NCBI RefSeq assembly: GCF_014651935.1
Contig: NZ_BMXV01000006.1
Span: 1-64,000, forward strand
Origin: Marinobacter zhanjiangensis
GTDB lineage: Bacteria > Pseudomonadota > Gammaproteobacteria > Pseudomonadales > Oleiphilaceae
Direction: 5' to 3'
Length of the DNA stretch: 64,000 bases
The notes beneath the pieces were generated by a model, which saw only the letters and a program-made list of their open reading frames with translations, did no database searches and was not told the DNA's origin. Shown piece after piece: positions 62,760 to 64,000 of this stretch. The position numbers were made by a program, and so were the translations under genes. Position 1 is the stretch's first letter. The number at the start of each line of letters is the position of its first letter.

Positions 62760-64000
62760 ATGAAAGTCGCTGACGTGTTCCGCGTTCGCAATCCGGAGGT
62801 CAGGGCCCTGCACCTGACCTGGATTGCGTTCTTTATTACCTTTTATGTCTGGTTCAATATGGCGCCGCTGGCGTCGAGCATGCTGAAAAGCGTGAACTGG
62901 CTGACGGCAGATGATCTGCGCCTGTTTGCCATCTGTAACGTGGCCCTGACGATTCCGGCACGGATCGTAGTGGGCATGGCCCTGGACCGCTTTGGTCCCC
63001 GCCGGGTGTTCTCGGTGCTGATGGTGGTGATGTCCATCCCCGCCCTGGTGTTTGCGTTCGGTAACACCATGACCCAGTTGCTGGTCAGCCGTCTGGTACT
63101 GAGCTCCATTGGTGCCAGCTTCGTGGTGGGTATCCACATGACCGCCATGTGGTTCAAGCCCAAGGATATTGGCTTTGCCGAGGGTTTCTATGCCGGCTGG
63201 GGCAATTTCGGCTCCGCCGCTGCAGCCCTGACCCTGCCCACCATCGCCCTGCAGATGTACGGCGGTGAGGACGGTTGGCGCTGGGCCATCGCCCAGAGTG
63301 CCATTGTGATGGCCGGCTACGGTGTCTACTACTGGTTTGCCATTACTGACGGCCCTGAGGGCACGGTTCATCGCAAGCCCCGCAAGGCGGTCGCGCTGGA
63401 AGTCAGCACCTGGGGCGACATGATCAAGCTGATCCTCTGGACCATCCCGTTGGTGGGCGTGTTGGGCATCCTTGTATGGCGTATCCAGGATATGGGTTAC
63501 CTGAGCGTGACCTGGGCGATTGTTGCCTATGCGGTGATTGTGGCCATTGTCATCTATCAGATTATCCAGATCCTGCGGGTCAACGTGCCCATCCTCAAAA
63601 AAGGCGTGCCGGAAGATGACAAGTACCCCTTCAACAGCGTGGCTGCCCTGAACAGCACCTACTTTGCCAACTTCGGTGCCGAGCTGGCAGTGGTTTCCAT
63701 GCTGCCCATGTTTTTCGAGGAAACCTGGAGTCTCAGCGCTACGGCCGCAGGCATGATCGCAGCCTCGTTCGCCTTCGTGAACCTGGTGGCCCGTCCCATG
63801 GGTGGTCTGGTGTCCGACCGCATGGGCAATCGCCGCTTCGTTATGCTCAGCTACATGTTTGGCATTTCCGTAGGCTTCGCGCTGATGGGGCTGCTGAACT
63901 CCAACTGGCCGCTGATCATTGCGGTGGGCATTACGGTGTTCACCTCCTTCTTCGTGCAGGGAGCGGAAGGCGCCACGTTCGGCATTATCCCCTCCATCAA
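62760..64000 (+). CDS. narK: NarK-type nitrate/nitrite transporter (copy 2, 3' end outside window)
   Basis: A second major-facilitator nitrate/nitrite porter starts at ATG 62760 (AAGGAGG upstream) and stays open to the window edge, about 413 residues. It has the helix-2 arginine in IPARIVVGMALDRFGPRR, signature AGWGNFGSAAAALTLP and helix-8 arginine in NLVARPMGGLVSDRMGNRR. It is only distantly similar to copy 1, fitting the NarK1 plus NarK2 pairing seen ahead of narGHJI. It is likely co-transcribed with the uspA gene. Confidence 0.9.
   Translation, partial: MKVADVFRVRNPEVRALHLTWIAFFITFYVWFNMAPLASSMLKSVNWLTADDLRLFAICNVALTIPARIVVGMALDRFGPRRVFSVLMVVMSIPALVFAFGNTMTQLLVSRLVLSSIGASFVVGIHMTAMWFKPKDIGFAEGFYAGWGNFGSAAAALTLPTIALQMYGGEDGWRWAIAQSAIVMAGYGVYYWFAITDGPEGTVHRKPRKAVALEVSTWGDMIKLILWTIPLVGVLGILVWRIQDMGYLSVTWAIVAYAVIVAIVIYQIIQILRVNVPILKKGVPEDDKYPFNSVAALNSTYFANFGAELAVVSMLPMFFEETWSLSATAAGMIAASFAFVNLVARPMGGLVSDRMGNRRFVMLSYMFGISVGFALMGLLNSNWPLIIAVGITVFTSFFVQGAEGATFGIIPSI

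Overview
The window is a chromosomal segment of a gammaproteobacterium. Gene order, protein lengths and motif details resemble marine Marinobacter/Pseudomonas relatives, and Marinobacter is my best guess. This is inferred from synteny and recalled family sequences, not from a database search. The left two thirds is a nearly complete translation/transcription supercluster on the + strand. The right third is accessory metabolism, mostly on the - strand.

Layout. 1-1427: 3' part of a 23S rRNA gene, a 5S rRNA gene and a terminator (end of an rrn operon). 1428-1746: a non-coding stretch with a chain of small hairpins. 1747-4204: birA, coaX and a SPOR-like membrane protein in an overlapping operon. 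4179-6006: a promoter, tRNA-Thr, -Tyr, -Gly and -Thr, the first tuf gene, then tRNA-Trp. 6041-9403: secE, nusG, rplK, rplA, rplJ, rplL, with candidate L1 and L10 autoregulatory leaders. 9649-18016: rpoB and rpoC. 18082-22542: str operon (rpsL, rpsG, fusA, second tuf). 22593-33329: S10 and spc operons, run together from rpsJ to rpmJ and including secY. 33378-36388: alpha operon (rpsM, rpsK, rpsD, rpoA, rplQ), closed by a strong bidirectional terminator.

36454-46737: a lipoprotein alpha/beta hydrolase overlapping a DUF4105 protein with a probable outer-membrane barrel; a small secreted DUF3015 protein; a five-gene branched-chain amino-acid ABC transporter (livKHMGF); a membrane-anchored TPR protein; and a divergent MarR regulator. 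46734-47002 is a compact element with 35-nt terminal inverted repeats that begins in the MarR stop codon. 47102-53772: a complete suf iron-sulphur operon (sufB, C, D, S, A, T, E) on the - strand. Its promoter overlaps a good match to an IscR type-1 operator, and an inverted-repeat element sits between sufB and sufC.

53866-57644: a U32-family tRNA hydroxylase (trhP/yegQ), an unusually short AraC-type regulator, and fabA-fabB. 57824-64000: respiratory and NO-related genes: NnrS, SirB2, a voltage-gated cation channel with a calcium-type selectivity filter, NarK-type transporter 1, a UspA protein behind an FNR/ANR-type promoter, and a second NarK cut by the window edge.

No CRISPR array, prophage, complete insertion sequence or obvious defence system was seen. 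The least ordinary signals are the non-coding elements (1476-1582, 46734-47002, 51923-52018), the suf promoter/operator, the FEDWTD channel, the miniature AraC regulator and the promoters embedded in dyads in the ribosomal cluster.
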